Notes: a model not told the origin generated them from the sequence alone. DNA of 64,000 nt from Streptomyces sp. TN58 (GCF_001941845.1 NZ_CP018870.1:62001-126000), one strand, 5' to 3'. Positions 24,637-33,588 are shown, counted from the stretch's first letter. Program-made: numbers and translations.

Positions 24637-26769
24637 TTACTTGCCGTCGTCGAGGACGGCGTCGCCGCCCTTGATGTGGCGGGCGGGGTTGAGGCCCTGC
24701 TCCATCAGGTCCACCGCCCAGGACATCTCCCGTACGCCTTCGAGTTTGGCCAGGCCGGGGGTGGGGCCGAGGCGGAAGCCGCCCATCAGCGGCTTGCCGG
24801 ACTCCGCGTAGGGCAGGAAGTCCAGCGGGGAGGCGCCGGGGCTGGGGTAGACGACGCAGTCGGAGAGCACGGCGAGGGGGTACAGGCCGGTCAGCTTCAC
24901 CATGTTGTTCAGCTTGCGGTGCATGTTGACGCGGGCCTTGGAGATGACGGCGGCGCGGATGTCGGGGCGCCAGGTCGGGCGCTGCATGGCGGGCCACGGA
25001 TCCCCGGCCTGGTAGTTGCGGCCCTGGGGGTTCTCGAAGAGCTTCCCGATGCCTCCCTTGACCGTAGCCTTGATCGCGGCGAGGACGGCGGCCATGGCGG
25101 GGTCCGTCTGCTGGTGGTGCTCCATCGCGGCCAGGTAGTCGGCGTCGGTCAGGTCCTTGGTGACACCGAGGTCGGCGAGGGTGTCCAGGTAGGCGGTCTT
25201 CAATCGGTCGTGCCAGGGGTCGAGGTAGGCGCCGGTCTCGCGGCGCAGGTAGGCCTCGACGGGGTGGACGTCGTGGCCGAGTTCCTGGGCGTAGGCGAGG
25301 GTGTGGGTCTGGTACCAGGCAGGTCCAGTCGGCCGGGTCCCGTCGGGGGTGAACGGCGACGGCAGGCGGGGGTCGAGTTCGATGTGGGAGAGGTCGGCGA
25401 GCCAGGAGCCGGGGATCTTCTTGTTGAACACCGGGGCGTGGAAGTGGTCGGGGGCGGACAGGCCCACCATCAGGCGCGCGGCCGCGGCGAGGAAGGCGGT
25501 GTTCAGGTCGAGGCCGACCGCGTAGGGCAGCAGACACTCGGTGTCGGAGAGGAGGGCGGGGTCGCGGACCCACTGGTAGGCCTCCTCATTCAGGAAGCCG
25601 CCCTTCCAGCCGGAGCGGAAGACTGCGGGGTGTTCGGGCTGGCCCTCCGGCGGCGCCGGGTCCATCGGCTCCGTCCCCAGCGAGCCGGGGTTGTGGCCGG
25701 AGACCCAGTTCCCGCTCTCCTGGTCCTGGACGGCCTTGGTCGGCGGCCGCAGTGCGGTCATCAGCTCCAGCCCGGTCACCGCCGTCGACCCGCGCGGAGT
25801 CATGACCCGCTGGGCGTACACACCCAGCACGCGGGCGATGTCGGCCGGAGCCATCGAGGCGACCCCGGGCCAGGACCGGGCATCAAGGGCGTCCCAGGAC
25901 AGGACCGCGAGTTGCACGCACTGCCGCGCGCCGCCCTCGGCCTTGCGGTAGACGCGCGGCCACGGGCCGAAGCCGCGTTTGGTGAGCTTCCACTTCGCGC
26001 GGGCGATCTGCTTCACGACCGTATGGTCGTCGGCAAGGCGCAGTGCCCGGCGTTCCTGAGTGCCCTCCAGGCGCTTCGGCAGTCCCAGCTTCACGGCCGC
26101 CGCCGCGGTGAGCACGATGAGGGGGTCGGAGTCCTTACCGTTGCGGTTCAAGCGCGGGGCGCCCAGACCGGACTCCTGCAGCGTCCACTCCACCAGCTCC
26201 ACCACGGTGGTGGCCGGGCAGTCCAGCACGATCCCGTCGACGCCGTACGCGCTGCCGTCACCGTCCAGGACGGCGAGCGGGCCGTGTTGGAACGGCGCGA
26301 CAGCAATGTTCGGCACTACGCGCTTGCGGGCCGGAGGGCGCGACGAGGCCCGCGCCGGCGAAGACGGCGGTGCGGCCACCGGGGCGGGCGGGGCAGCGAG
26401 GGCGGGCGGGGCGCTCTGATCCGGCGCTGCGGCAGCCGGGCCGGTGAATGCCCGTGGGACGGGGGTGGTCTTCGGCGCGTGTGCTGCCGCCGGAGCGGAG
26501 GTGACCGGGGCCGGGGTGGGGGTGGGGTACTTCGCGGCCCAGCCGTCCAGCAGCCGCAGGTAGGCCTGCAGCCGCGGCGGCCGCGGCTGCGAGCGGCCGT
26601 TCTCCCAGTTCTTCACCGTCTGCGTCGTCGACTTCAGCGCCTGCGCCAGCCTCGCCTGCGACACCCCGGCCGCCTCCCGAAGCCGGGCCCGCTCCGCTGG
26701 CGGCGGCAGCTCGGGCTCACCCTCAAGCAGGGCGTCGACCAGCTCGAAGAGCTCTTCCTGACTCGCCAT
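24637..26769 (-). CDS. tap: Telomere-associated protein Tap
   Basis: 710 residues, near the roughly 740 of known Tap proteins, from ATG at 26769 (MASQEELFELVDALLEGEPE); GGAGG sits 8 bases upstream, and a GTG at 26778 is less likely. An XRE-type HTH is at about 29-55 (REAAGVSQARLAQALKSTTQ, TVKNWENGRSQP). A Pro/Ala-rich linker follows, then a large domain with LAVLDGDGSAYGVDGIVLDC and KLTKRGFGPWPRVYRKAEGG. Tap binds the single-stranded 3' telomere overhang and recruits Tpg. With tpg it marks this replicon as linear or formerly linear. Confidence 0.93.
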   Translation of the reverse strand: MASQEELFELVDALLEGEPELPPPAERARLREAAGVSQARLAQALKSTTQTVKNWENGRSQPRPPRLQAYLRLLDGWAAKYPTPTPAPVTSAPAAAHAPKTTPVPRAFTGPAAAAPDQSAPPALAAPPAPVAAPPSSPARASSRPPARKRVVPNIAVAPFQHGPLAVLDGDGSAYGVDGIVLDCPATTVVELVEWTLQESGLGAPRLNRNGKDSDPLIVLTAAAAVKLGLPKRLEGTQERRALRLADDHTVVKQIARAKWKLTKRGFGPWPRVYRKAEGGARQCVQLAVLSWDALDARSWPGVASMAPADIARVLGVYAQRVMTPRGSTAVTGLELMTALRPPTKAVQDQESGNWVSGHNPGSLGTEPMDPAPPEGQPEHPAVFRSGWKGGFLNEEAYQWVRDPALLSDTECLLPYAVGLDLNTAFLAAAARLMVGLSAPDHFHAPVFNKKIPGSWLADLSHIELDPRLPSPFTPDGTRPTGPAWYQTHTLAYAQELGHDVHPVEAYLRRETGAYLDPWHDRLKTAYLDTLADLGVTKDLTDADYLAAMEHHQQTDPAMAAVLAAIKATVKGGIGKLFENPQGRNYQAGDPWPAMQRPTWRPDIRAAVISKARVNMHRKLNNMVKLTGLYPLAVLSDCVVYPSPGASPLDFLPYAESGKPLMGGFRLGPTPGLAKLEGVREMSWAVDLMEQGLNPARHIKGGDAVLDDGK

Positions 26770-26960
26770 AACATCCACCTCCTATCGCCCACACTAGCAT
26801 TTCTTTAACCTCAGAATTATCCTGGAATTTAATCCGTGTGAACGGTTTAGGGAAGCTGGGTGTTGACCACAGAAGGACCGTCCTGACACTGGCCCGCGAT
26901 TGTTCAACTTGGCCCGGCTGAGCGTCACGAGCCGCCCTCCTGCAAGGCCGAATCGACACA
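26770..26960 (-). promoter_or_regulatory. AT-rich tap promoter region
   Basis: The stretch 26795-26860 is unusually AT-rich for this DNA (for example TTCTTTAACCTCAGAATTAT on the forward strand) and ends at the tap ribosome site. It is the likely tap promoter; exact hexamers are not assigned. Confidence 0.45.
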
Positions 26961-27006
26961 CCGACACACTCGCCTCATGGGTGCGCGGCATTCGTATGCT
27001 CCGGGC

Positions 27007-27495
27007 ATGAAACTCTTTCGGTGGCGCAGCCGAGACGAAGCCGGTCGCACCCCTTTGACCCAGGCCACGGCCCTGTACCAGGCGGGGCGTTATGCGGAGG
27101 CTGAGGCCGAGGCACGCTCCGTGGCGGCCCGGTCCCGGTCGCGCAGCGACACGTACGCGCCGCTGGCCCTGGCTATTGCCGCGCTCGCTGCGGGCGCTCG
27201 GGGCCGCCATGCCGATGCCGTCTCCACATACGACGCGCTGCTGCCGGTCGCCGGCAGGATCTTCGGCGCCGAACACCCGCAGACCCTCAAACTGCGCTCG
27301 GACCGCGCGCAGGCGCTGACCTCACTTGCCCGGTACGCCGAATGCGAGGCAGAGTGCGCGGCCGTCGCCCGGATCGCAGCCCGCGGCGCGGGGCCGGACA
27401 TGCCCCTCATAGCAACGGCCGCCCGCAACGGGCAGATCTACGCCCTCACCGCGCTGGGACGCCACCCGGAGGCGGAGGCGCTCGGGCTGGTATGA
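27007..27495 (+). CDS. Tetratricopeptide-repeat protein (probably truncated)
   Basis: 162 residues from ATG at 27007 (MKLFRWRSRDEAGRTPLTQA). TPR-type helices repeat: ATALYQAGRYAEAEAEARSV, ADAVSTYDALLPVAGRIFG then EHPQTLKLRSDRAQALTSLA, RYAECEAECAAVARIAA and QIYALTALGRHPEAEALG. Relatives continue with further TPRs after AEALA; here the frame ends VALGLV-stop, and forward reading shifts after it, so the C-terminus is likely lost by an indel. Probably a protein-interaction scaffold, often next to regulators in Streptomyces. Confidence 0.65.
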   Translation: MKLFRWRSRDEAGRTPLTQATALYQAGRYAEAEAEARSVAARSRSRSDTYAPLALAIAALAAGARGRHADAVSTYDALLPVAGRIFGAEHPQTLKLRSDRAQALTSLARYAECEAECAAVARIAARGAGPDMPLIATAARNGQIYALTALGRHPEAEALGLV

Positions 27496-27543
27496 CCGAC
27501 CTCCGGGTGTACGCCCCGAGGGCGGTCCAGCCCTTCCTTCGTA

Positions 27544-28368
27544 TCAGGGGCGGAATGCGTCAGCGTGTGCGGCGGCCCATTGCGCGAAGGTCCGCGGTGG
27601 ACGGCCGACCACGTCCTCGACCACCGACGTCACCTCGGCCACCGTCTCGGGCACGGTGGCCCACATGTGCAGCATGAACTCGATGCCCTCCTCGGGCCAG
27701 CCCTCGGCCCGCCATTGCCGGCGTGCCTGGTCGTCGGTCAGCTCGGTGAAACGGATCTCACGGCCCGTCGCCGCCGCGATGGCGGACACCTTGTCACTCG
27801 GCGTCAGCGCTTCGGGCCCCGACACCAGGAGGCTCCTGCCTGCGTGACCGCCCCCGGTGAGCACCGTAGCGACGACGTCGGCGACATCCGTCTCGTCGGC
27901 CGAGGCGGTCCTGCGATGCGCGTACGGCTCGCGGACCTCCGCCGCGGTGCGGATGGCCTCGGACCAGCCCAGCGCGTTGGACATGAAGTCGATCGGCCAG
28001 ATGAACGTCCATTCCAGGCCGCTGTCCCGCACAGCCTGTCCCAGTTCTCCTTCCTCGTCAGCCGACAGGACCGTCAGCCGGCGTACGCCCGCCTCGGCGG
28101 CCATCGCCATGATCTGCGGCCCTGTGCGCAGCGGGGTGTGGTCGTGTCCGGTGGCTCCGAGCAGGTGCACGGCCGAGACCCCGTCGAGAGCCGCTGCCAG
28201 TGTCTGCGGCTTCGTGAGGTCGCCGCCCACCACTTCGATGCCGTCGGGCAGGCCGGTCGCCTCGGCCGGGGCGCGTGTGAGCGCGCGAACCGTCTGTCCG
28301 GCGCGGCGCAGTCGCTCGACCAGGTGGCGCCCCAGGGTGCCCGTCGCACCGGTGACCAGAATCGTCAC
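27544..28368 (-). CDS. NmrA-like NAD(P)-binding protein
   Basis: 274 residues from GTG/ATG at 28368 (MTILVTGATGTLGRHLVERL). GATGTLG at residues 7-13 is the Rossmann dinucleotide loop; VVGGDLTKPQTLAAALDGVS and AVHLLGATGHDH follow, then AGVRRLTVLSADEE and WTFIWPIDFMSNAL. The Tyr-x-x-x-Lys catalytic pair of classical SDRs is not present, typical of NmrA-like sensors or atypical reductases. C-terminal half resembles NAD(P)H-binding epimerase-like proteins. Often paired with a winged-helix regulator, of which a remnant lies upstream at 28665-28768. Confidence 0.85.
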   Translation of the reverse strand: MTILVTGATGTLGRHLVERLRRAGQTVRALTRAPAEATGLPDGIEVVGGDLTKPQTLAAALDGVSAVHLLGATGHDHTPLRTGPQIMAMAAEAGVRRLTVLSADEEGELGQAVRDSGLEWTFIWPIDFMSNALGWSEAIRTAAEVREPYAHRRTASADETDVADVVATVLTGGGHAGRSLLVSGPEALTPSDKVSAIAAATGREIRFTELTDDQARRQWRAEGWPEEGIEFMLHMWATVPETVAEVTSVVEDVVGRPPRTFAQWAAAHADAFRP

Positions 28369-28664
28369 ATCACTCCTTTCGTAGGGCCGTTGGGTGGCGG
28401 GCGCCGCCGCTCGGGGCGGCAGGCAAACCTTCCGGTGCCCGGCCGTGGACGACAGTAGGTGGCATCTAGGTCAGATGGTGTCCGCGATCGCCGCCTGTGG
28501 TCGGCGGTGTAGGTCTTGGATGCGCCGGCGGCGGACCATTCCGGGGGGAGACGAGGTACGCACCGGGCGGGGCACGTCGTGAGGCGGTCCGACCGCAATA
28601 CCGCCCACGCCAGAGCACAAGTGAATGGCTGGTCGCGCCCGCGACCATCCATTCACCCTGCCCA
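28369..28664. other. Intergenic region upstream of the NmrA-like gene
   Basis: About 295 bases with no supported gene. It lies between the NmrA-like start and a regulator remnant and presumably holds the NmrA-like promoter. Confidence 0.4.
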
Positions 28665-28768
28665 TCACTGCAGTGGGCCCGCGATTGCCGTAGGGGCGGC
28701 GAGGTGCGCAGGTAGGCCGCCGCTCCGTCCTCGGTCAGCCGCAGCCAGGTCCGCGGCCGGCGTATCAG
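28665..28768 (-). pseudogene. C-terminal remnant of a winged-helix regulator
   Basis: Reverse strand reads RRPRTWLRLTEDGAAAYLRT, which is the wing and dimerisation helix of MarR/PadR-like winged-helix regulators (GRRPRTWLxLTxxGRAAF). A one-base shift then gives HLAAPTAIAGPLQ-stop, the expected tail. Everything N-terminal of the wing is gone. Likely the old partner of the NmrA-like gene. Confidence 0.5.
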
Positions 28769-28874
28769 AATTCGTGAACTCACGGGCCTTGGGGAGGCCT
28801 GCGGGGCCTGGTGCAGATGGGCCGCGGGCATTCAGGGTGTCAGATGTCTGGGGGCAGCCGAGCCTGGTCCTCCG

Positions 28875-29117
28875 CTATACGGTGCGCCATTGCATGGGCC
28901 GCCTGGGTGGGCACGGCTCGCGTACGCCTTCGAAGAAGCCGGCCCAGTAAGCGGCCAGTCCGGATAGTGGGGGCCGTTGCGCGATCGTGTACGCGGCCCA
29001 GGTTGCGAGGTAGACCAGGACGAGGGCGGCGGGCAGGTGGCGCTTGGCCCGCCAGACGCGGTTTCGTCCGGTGTTGCGGTAGCACCAGCAGGGGAACATC
29101 TCGCTGGTAGCTGACAT
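28875..29117 (-). CDS. Small single-span membrane protein
   Basis: 80 residues from ATG at 29117 (MSATSEMFPCWCYRNTGRNR). A CWC motif near the N-terminus, a basic patch, then one hydrophobic span HLPAALVLVYLATWAAYTIA (about 27-46) and a tail GLAAYWAGFFEGVREPCPPR. No family recognised; no strong ribosome site. Another reading frame of the same strand is also open, so coding status is moderate. Confidence 0.45.
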   Translation of the reverse strand: MSATSEMFPCWCYRNTGRNRVWRAKRHLPAALVLVYLATWAAYTIAQRPPLSGLAAYWAGFFEGVREPCPPRRPMQWRTV

Positions 29118-29350
29118 GATCGCAACTGGACGCTCTATTCCCGGCGTGCACCCGGACGATGTGGCCGAATACAGCGAAGACGTCATGGGGGCGACTCCTG
29201 GAACAAAGATGCGCGACACACCTTCGGGCACGCCCCGCTGGACGTGGGGGTCGTGGGACGACCAGACCCAAGCCATGATCATTCGCGAAGGAGGCACAGG
29301 AACTTCCTTCCGGCCGGGGTGAGTTTACGACCACTTCCTGGAGCAAATCA
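29118..29350. other. Intergenic, lower GC
   Basis: About 230 bases upstream of 29351. GC falls toward the next gene; no gene or clear operator is visible. Confidence 0.35.
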
Positions 29351-29827
29351 ATGGCGAGTAAGGCAACCATGGAATCAGAGAACTACTGGGACCACCTGTC
29401 CCAAGAGGCCCTTACGGAAGTTTCGCGATTTGATCAAGCGCAGCTCGAAAGCGAATGGATGCACCTGGGGGCAGAAGTCCGAAACCTTATCATCACCCCG
29501 GCAAACTCTCTAAAGAATCAATTCCAAGCCTGGGAACGTCTCATCGGGTTCCTAGAGGGACTGCGCCTCCCGGACGACCAGTACCTCTTCAGCGAATATG
29601 AGAACGATCTCGACCACCGCGATGTCCTGCAACTCGCGCTCGCCGACATGCCCGAGGGGCCACGGCAGGAACTGTCGTTCCTGCTCAATTCACTGGACGC
29701 TCGTTTCCAGGCGTATACCACCCAGGACGTCACCGGGGAACTGGACGCCTGGCTGCGGCGCAGGCGCAGAGATGCAGATCCCGCACACTGGTGGTGGCAC
29801 CGCAGACCGAAGATCGCTCCGTGGTAA
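29351..29827 (+). CDS. Hypothetical protein of lower GC
   Basis: 158 residues from ATG at 29351 (MASKATMESENYWDHLSQEA); a Met at codon 7 is an alternative start. Mostly helical, acidic: SRFDQAQLESEWMHLGAEVR, NLIITPANSLKNQFQAWERL, DVLQLALADMPEGPRQELSF, LLNSLDARFQAYTTQD, and a basic Trp-rich tail RRRRDADPAHWWWHRRPK. Codon usage has more A/T at third positions than its neighbours, a sign of recent acquisition. Size and acidic helices would fit an immunity or antitoxin-type protein, but no family is recognised. Confidence 0.6.
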   Translation: MASKATMESENYWDHLSQEALTEVSRFDQAQLESEWMHLGAEVRNLIITPANSLKNQFQAWERLIGFLEGLRLPDDQYLFSEYENDLDHRDVLQLALADMPEGPRQELSFLLNSLDARFQAYTTQDVTGELDAWLRRRRRDADPAHWWWHRRPKIAPW

Positions 29828-29979
29828 CAGGCAACGCCGCCGTCGCGGCCGATTCCCGGTACGGGTCAGCGATGACCCAAGCCTGCAGTCAGGTTCAGGG
29901 CGTGTTCTGGTTCTTGAGTGGTTTGTCTCTCTGTTAAATGTTCATGCCGCCCAGTTGTGTTTCGGGGGGACGGAAACGG

Positions 29980-30948
29980 TCATGTGTGTTCCGCCCGCGC
30001 ACGCAGCTCCGCCAGGCTTACGGGCCCCTCGGTGTCGCTCAGTGATCGTCCCGTAAGCTCCGTCAGGGCTTGGCAGGGCGACAGCTCCCGATCGGATGCG
30101 GAGCGAAGGCGATTCAGCCACATGAGCGCGGTCCTGTACCTCTCGTCATCGTCGAGGTCAAGGGACTCGAAGCTCGCCGCGGGCTCGGACTCGGAGGCCC
30201 AGAGGTAGCCGAGCACACCGCGGTCGTCGGTCACCGGCACGTACCGGACCGCGCCCGACACCGAGCGTCGGTATCCGATGTGCCCGAAACCGGGGGTGTG
30301 GGTGAATTCCTCGTATCGCCGGGCGACTTCGTACCGAGACCAGGAATCGGACGGAGTTCCGTCCTGGTCGACATGGGCAACGACGCCCGTCGCCGTCGGC
30401 GTGCCGAAGTAGGTGGGGTCCTCGGGGTCCACCTCTGAGCCCAACACATGGGTGAGTTCCGCGAGCACGGACTCCAGACGAGGCGCGTTCGCCTCGTAGA
30501 CGGCGGACTGCGCCCGTCCTCGGAGGTCGTACCGCATCCAGGCATCTGAGTACGTGATCAAATCCACTGTGGCGAAGCCGGGGTCCACGAAGGCGGTCAG
30601 GTCGAACACGTCTTCCGTGCGGACCTCCTCCAGACCGGTAGACAGAGAGCTGGCCACGGTGCACCGGGCATCCACCGATCCGATGCGGCCGGGGCGCATG
30701 GCAGCCCTGATCGCGCCGGCCATCTCCTCAACGGATCCGGCAGCGGAAAGTTCGCTTTGGAACAGCATGCCGGCCTGTGTGCCGGCCTCGGAGATGGCGA
30801 GACGGGAAGTCGATTCGCCGAGCGCGAGCCGATGCGAGGCCAGCACTGACCGAGCCGCCATCAGGTCTCCGAGGCACCGAACCAGCGGGTCCACGTCCTC
30901 GATGAAGTCGCCCCACGTCCATCGGGCGACTGGCGTACTGGCGATCAC
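29980..30948 (-). CDS. Hypothetical protein
   Basis: 322 residues from ATG/GTG at 30948 (MIASTPVARWTWGDFIEDVD). N-terminal half is helical (LVRCLGDLMAARSVLASHRL, SVEEMAGAIRAAMRPGRIGS); C-terminal half has GVVAHVDQDGTPSDSWSRYE, TPGFGHIGYRRSVSGAVRYV and GVLGYLWASESEPAASFESL. Could be a cytoplasmic regulatory or immunity-type protein; no family recognised. Convergent with 29351-29827, separated by 150 bases with no gene. Confidence 0.55.
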   Translation of the reverse strand: MIASTPVARWTWGDFIEDVDPLVRCLGDLMAARSVLASHRLALGESTSRLAISEAGTQAGMLFQSELSAAGSVEEMAGAIRAAMRPGRIGSVDARCTVASSLSTGLEEVRTEDVFDLTAFVDPGFATVDLITYSDAWMRYDLRGRAQSAVYEANAPRLESVLAELTHVLGSEVDPEDPTYFGTPTATGVVAHVDQDGTPSDSWSRYEVARRYEEFTHTPGFGHIGYRRSVSGAVRYVPVTDDRGVLGYLWASESEPAASFESLDLDDDERYRTALMWLNRLRSASDRELSPCQALTELTGRSLSDTEGPVSLAELRARAEHT

Positions 30949-31131
30949 GGTGCCACCTCCGGCATGAACCTACCGTCCCGAGGCCACTCTCTGCGGCATC
31001 CTCGACTGCCCCCCGACCCCGCAGGTCGGGCAGAATTTCGCGCCGCTCTGGCCCCAGGCCGCAAACGACGACCTCAACGCAATGCCCCTCGAAGAACTCA
31101 CGGTCATGTGACTCGACGGCCGGCAGCGCTG

Positions 31132-31986
31132 TCAGTGCGCCGTGACCGAATACGCGGCGAGCGCGCGGTTGCCGCGCGGCTCGGCGATGGCCCGGAGGAT
31201 GTCGGCCTGGCTCAGGACGAGCTGTCGCACCGGCTCGGGCAGCGCGGCCAGGCGCTCGCCGCTTCCCACCAGGTCGAGGCAGGCTGCGATTTCCCAGTCG
31301 CCGTCCTGTAGCTCACGGGTATCGACCGGCTCGCTGCCGTCGGCGGTCCAGCCGGCCTCAGGCAGGAGCCGCAGCAGGCTCTCGCGGGAGAAGGGGGTGC
31401 GGACGTTGCCCTGGCCCTGCGATCCCGCGGCTTCGGCCTGTCCCTGGATCAGCACGGCGAGGAGGTGCGCCACCTGGTCGTCGGAGGCAGGCGTCAGGTC
31501 CCACTCGGTGAACCACAGCCGCCGTGCCCACGGCCGTACGCGGGCCAGCGTGTCGCGCAGTTGTCCGAGCGAGGTGAAGTACCAGGCGCAATGCGCGAGC
31601 ACCACATGGTCGAAGGCGCTGTCGGGGAAGTCGACTGCCGGGTCGAGGACGTCGGTGCCGAAGCGGAAGTCGATGCGTGGCCCCAGTGGGCCCGCCGCGA
31701 GCCGGGCAGCTGACTCTCCGAGCGTGACCGGCTCCCCATAGGAGGGGGCGGCCACGTCAACGGCCACCACGCGCCCTTCGGGCCCCACCGCCTCGGCGAG
31801 GACGGCGGTCATGTCCCCTTGGCCGCAGCCCAGTTCGAGGACGGTTGAGCCGGGTGCGATGTGCCAGCCCGCCACGAGCGCGGCGCGGTGGCGAGTCTGG
31901 GACAGCTGGGCGTCCGGGCTGTGATCGGCGGCGGCCATGCCGGCCGCGAGCGAAGGGGCCTTGGCGAGGAGATCGGAGTGCTTCAC
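31132..31986 (-). CDS. Class I SAM-dependent methyltransferase
   Basis: 284 residues from GTG at 31986 (VKHSDLLAKAPSLAAGMAAA), which has AAGGA upstream; an upstream start at 32079 is possible. Motif I is TVLELGCGQGDMTAVLAEAV (about residues 50-70); VVAVDVAAPS is the acidic loop; FDHVVLAHCAWYF is motif II/post-II; RRLWFTEWDLTPASDDQ follows. The C-terminal 100 residues form a substrate-binding region (PFSRESLLRLLPEAGWTADG). Substrate unknown; small-molecule methylation is likely. Confidence 0.85.
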   Translation of the reverse strand: MKHSDLLAKAPSLAAGMAAADHSPDAQLSQTRHRAALVAGWHIAPGSTVLELGCGQGDMTAVLAEAVGPEGRVVAVDVAAPSYGEPVTLGESAARLAAGPLGPRIDFRFGTDVLDPAVDFPDSAFDHVVLAHCAWYFTSLGQLRDTLARVRPWARRLWFTEWDLTPASDDQVAHLLAVLIQGQAEAAGSQGQGNVRTPFSRESLLRLLPEAGWTADGSEPVDTRELQDGDWEIAACLDLVGSGERLAALPEPVRQLVLSQADILRAIAEPRGNRALAAYSVTAH

Positions 31987-32278
31987 AGAGTCCTTGATGA
32001 CATTCGACGGGTCGGTGCGGGCCGAGGGTATGAGACGCGCGGGTAGTGGCGCCTCCGATTTCCCGGGCATCACCGGCATGACGGCGGCCTACGCGGCAGT
32101 ACGTGTACGACTTGATTGGTGCGGCCAAGAAGCCGTCGGCGGCTGGTCTGGTGCTTCAGACCGCCGAGGACAGCGGCAGAGTGTCGGCCGGCTCCCTGAC
32201 CGAGGCGGCGCGTGACCTCGGGTTGCCGCCCTTATCGCGCCCTTCTTCCGTCGACAACGTCAGACGGCCGGGCACTTC

Positions 32279-32627
32279 TCATGCCACCTTGATGACAACC
32301 TTCCCCGAGGTGTGACCGTTCTCGACGGTGGCGAGGGCGGTCGGGGCGTCGGAGAGCGGATGGACCGCGGTAATGACGGGTGCGAGGAGTCCGCCGAGGG
32401 CCAGCCGGGCCGACCGCTCCAGGCTCTCGCGGTCGACGCGGCGCTCGACGAAACGCCCACCGAGCTCGGAGACAGACACATCACCCACGGCGATGACGTT
32501 GCGGGGCTCCTGGGCCAGCGGAGCGACCGTCCGCAGCGAGGAGCCTCCGGCCAGGTCGACGATCCCGTCGAAGCCGTCCGGAACCAGCTCGCGTGCCGCG
32601 GCGGCGACATCCTCGGCGGATCACTGT
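32279..32627 (-). pseudogene. Zinc-type alcohol dehydrogenase / quinone oxidoreductase, C-terminal fragment
   Basis: Reverse strand reads ARELVPDGFDGIVDLAGGSS, LRTVAPLAQEPRNVIAVGDV, then SVSELGGRFVERRVDRESL and a typical MDR tail PALATVENGHTSGKVVIKVA-stop. The N-terminal GroES-like and Rossmann start are absent. At about 32627 the sequence joins in frame-shifted fashion to an arsO N-terminal fragment, so a deletion fused the two genes. Confidence 0.7.
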
Positions 32628-32759
32628 GCTGCCAGGCCCCGCCGGGCGTCGGCTGGGCGTCCAGGACGACGTACTCGATGCCCAGGCGGCGCAGGTGGTA
32701 GCCGGCGGCGAGCCCGGCCTGCCGCCGCCGATCACCACCACGTCCGTGCGCGGCGTCAT
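32625..32759 (-). pseudogene. ArsO-like flavoprotein, N-terminal fragment
   Basis: ATG at 32759 overlaps the aquaporin stop (ATGA). It reads MTPRTDVVVIGGG, then after a one-base shift AGLAAGYHLRRLGIEYVVLD, AQPTPGGAWQHSD, the FAD-binding GxGxxG start of ArsO/YhhI-type flavin monooxygenases. It ends after about 45 residues at a junction with the quinone reductase fragment. A full-length arsO is present at 48998-50359. Confidence 0.7.
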
Positions 32760-33547
32760 CGGGGCGAGGGCTCCCCGGCGATCTGGTCCTGCTGGGTGTT
32801 GGTGAAGATCAGGGCGACCAGACCCAGGCCGGCGACGGCGCCGAGCAGCTGCATGGCGATGAACCCCGCGACCGAGGACGGGGCGATTCCGGCGAAGGTG
32901 TCGGTGAACGCGCGGCCGATGGTGACGGCGGGGTTGGCGAAGGAGGTGGAGGAGGTGAACCAGTACGCGGCGCCGATGTAGGAGGCGACCGCGGCGGGGG
33001 CGAACCGCAGCCGGTCGGTGTGGGCGAGGCCGAAGATCAGCAGGACCAGGCCGGCGGTGGCCACTACTTCGCCCAGCAGGAGGTTGCCCGCCGACCTCTC
33101 GTGCGTGGACCACTTCACCAGCGGCTGCCCGAACATCGCGTCTGCCGCGATGGCGCCCGTGATCGCGCCGGTGATCTGGGCGGGGATGTAGGCGGCGAGG
33201 TCGCGGCCGGTGACGCCCGGACCGCCGCGGCGGGCGGTCCACCACTCGGCGAGGCTGACCGCGGGGTTGAAGTGGGCGCCGGAGACCGGGCCGAGGAGAA
33301 CGATCAGGACGCCGAGGCCGAAGACGGTGGCGGTGGAGTTGGCCAGCAGCTGCAGCGCGACGTCGTCGGTCAGCTCGGTGGCCTGGATGCCGGAGCCGAC
33401 CACGATCGCGACCAGAGCGGCGGTCCCGACCAGCTCGGCGGCCGCGCGGGCGCGGAGCGGCTTGTGCGGCGGGGTCGCGCCCGGTGCGGGCTGCGGCGCC
33501 GGAGCGGCGGCCATGGCGCCGCTCGTGGCGGGTTCGGTGGCGGTCAC
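32756..33547 (-). CDS. MIP-family aquaporin of an arsenic operon
   Basis: 263 residues from GTG at 33547 with GAGGAG upstream (VTATEPATSGAMAAAPAPQP). Six membrane spans and both NPA boxes: GAHFNPAVSLAEWW and SFANPAVTIGRAFTDTFAG. Aquaglyceroporins in ars operons (AqpS-type) let arsenite leave the cell, replacing ArsB. It lies directly downstream of arsR and beside arsC, so arsenite made by ArsC would exit through it. The C-terminal tail is short and polar. Confidence 0.88.
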   Translation of the reverse strand: MTATEPATSGAMAAAPAPQPAPGATPPHKPLRARAAAELVGTAALVAIVVGSGIQATELTDDVALQLLANSTATVFGLGVLIVLLGPVSGAHFNPAVSLAEWWTARRGGPGVTGRDLAAYIPAQITGAITGAIAADAMFGQPLVKWSTHERSAGNLLLGEVVATAGLVLLIFGLAHTDRLRFAPAAVASYIGAAYWFTSSTSFANPAVTIGRAFTDTFAGIAPSSVAGFIAMQLLGAVAGLGLVALIFTNTQQDQIAGEPSPR

Positions 33548-33588
33548 GGCGGAGTTCTCCTCGGGCAGGGCCGGCAGGACGCGGGAGG

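Noticed and set aside
24631..26808. 725-codon forward frame opposite tap
   Set aside because: The reverse strand encodes Tap with HTH and a good ribosome site; the forward frame is low-complexity Gly/Val/Arg.
31142..31741. Forward frame opposite the methyltransferase
   Set aside because: The reverse strand has SAM motifs; the forward frame is Ser/Arg-rich without domain.
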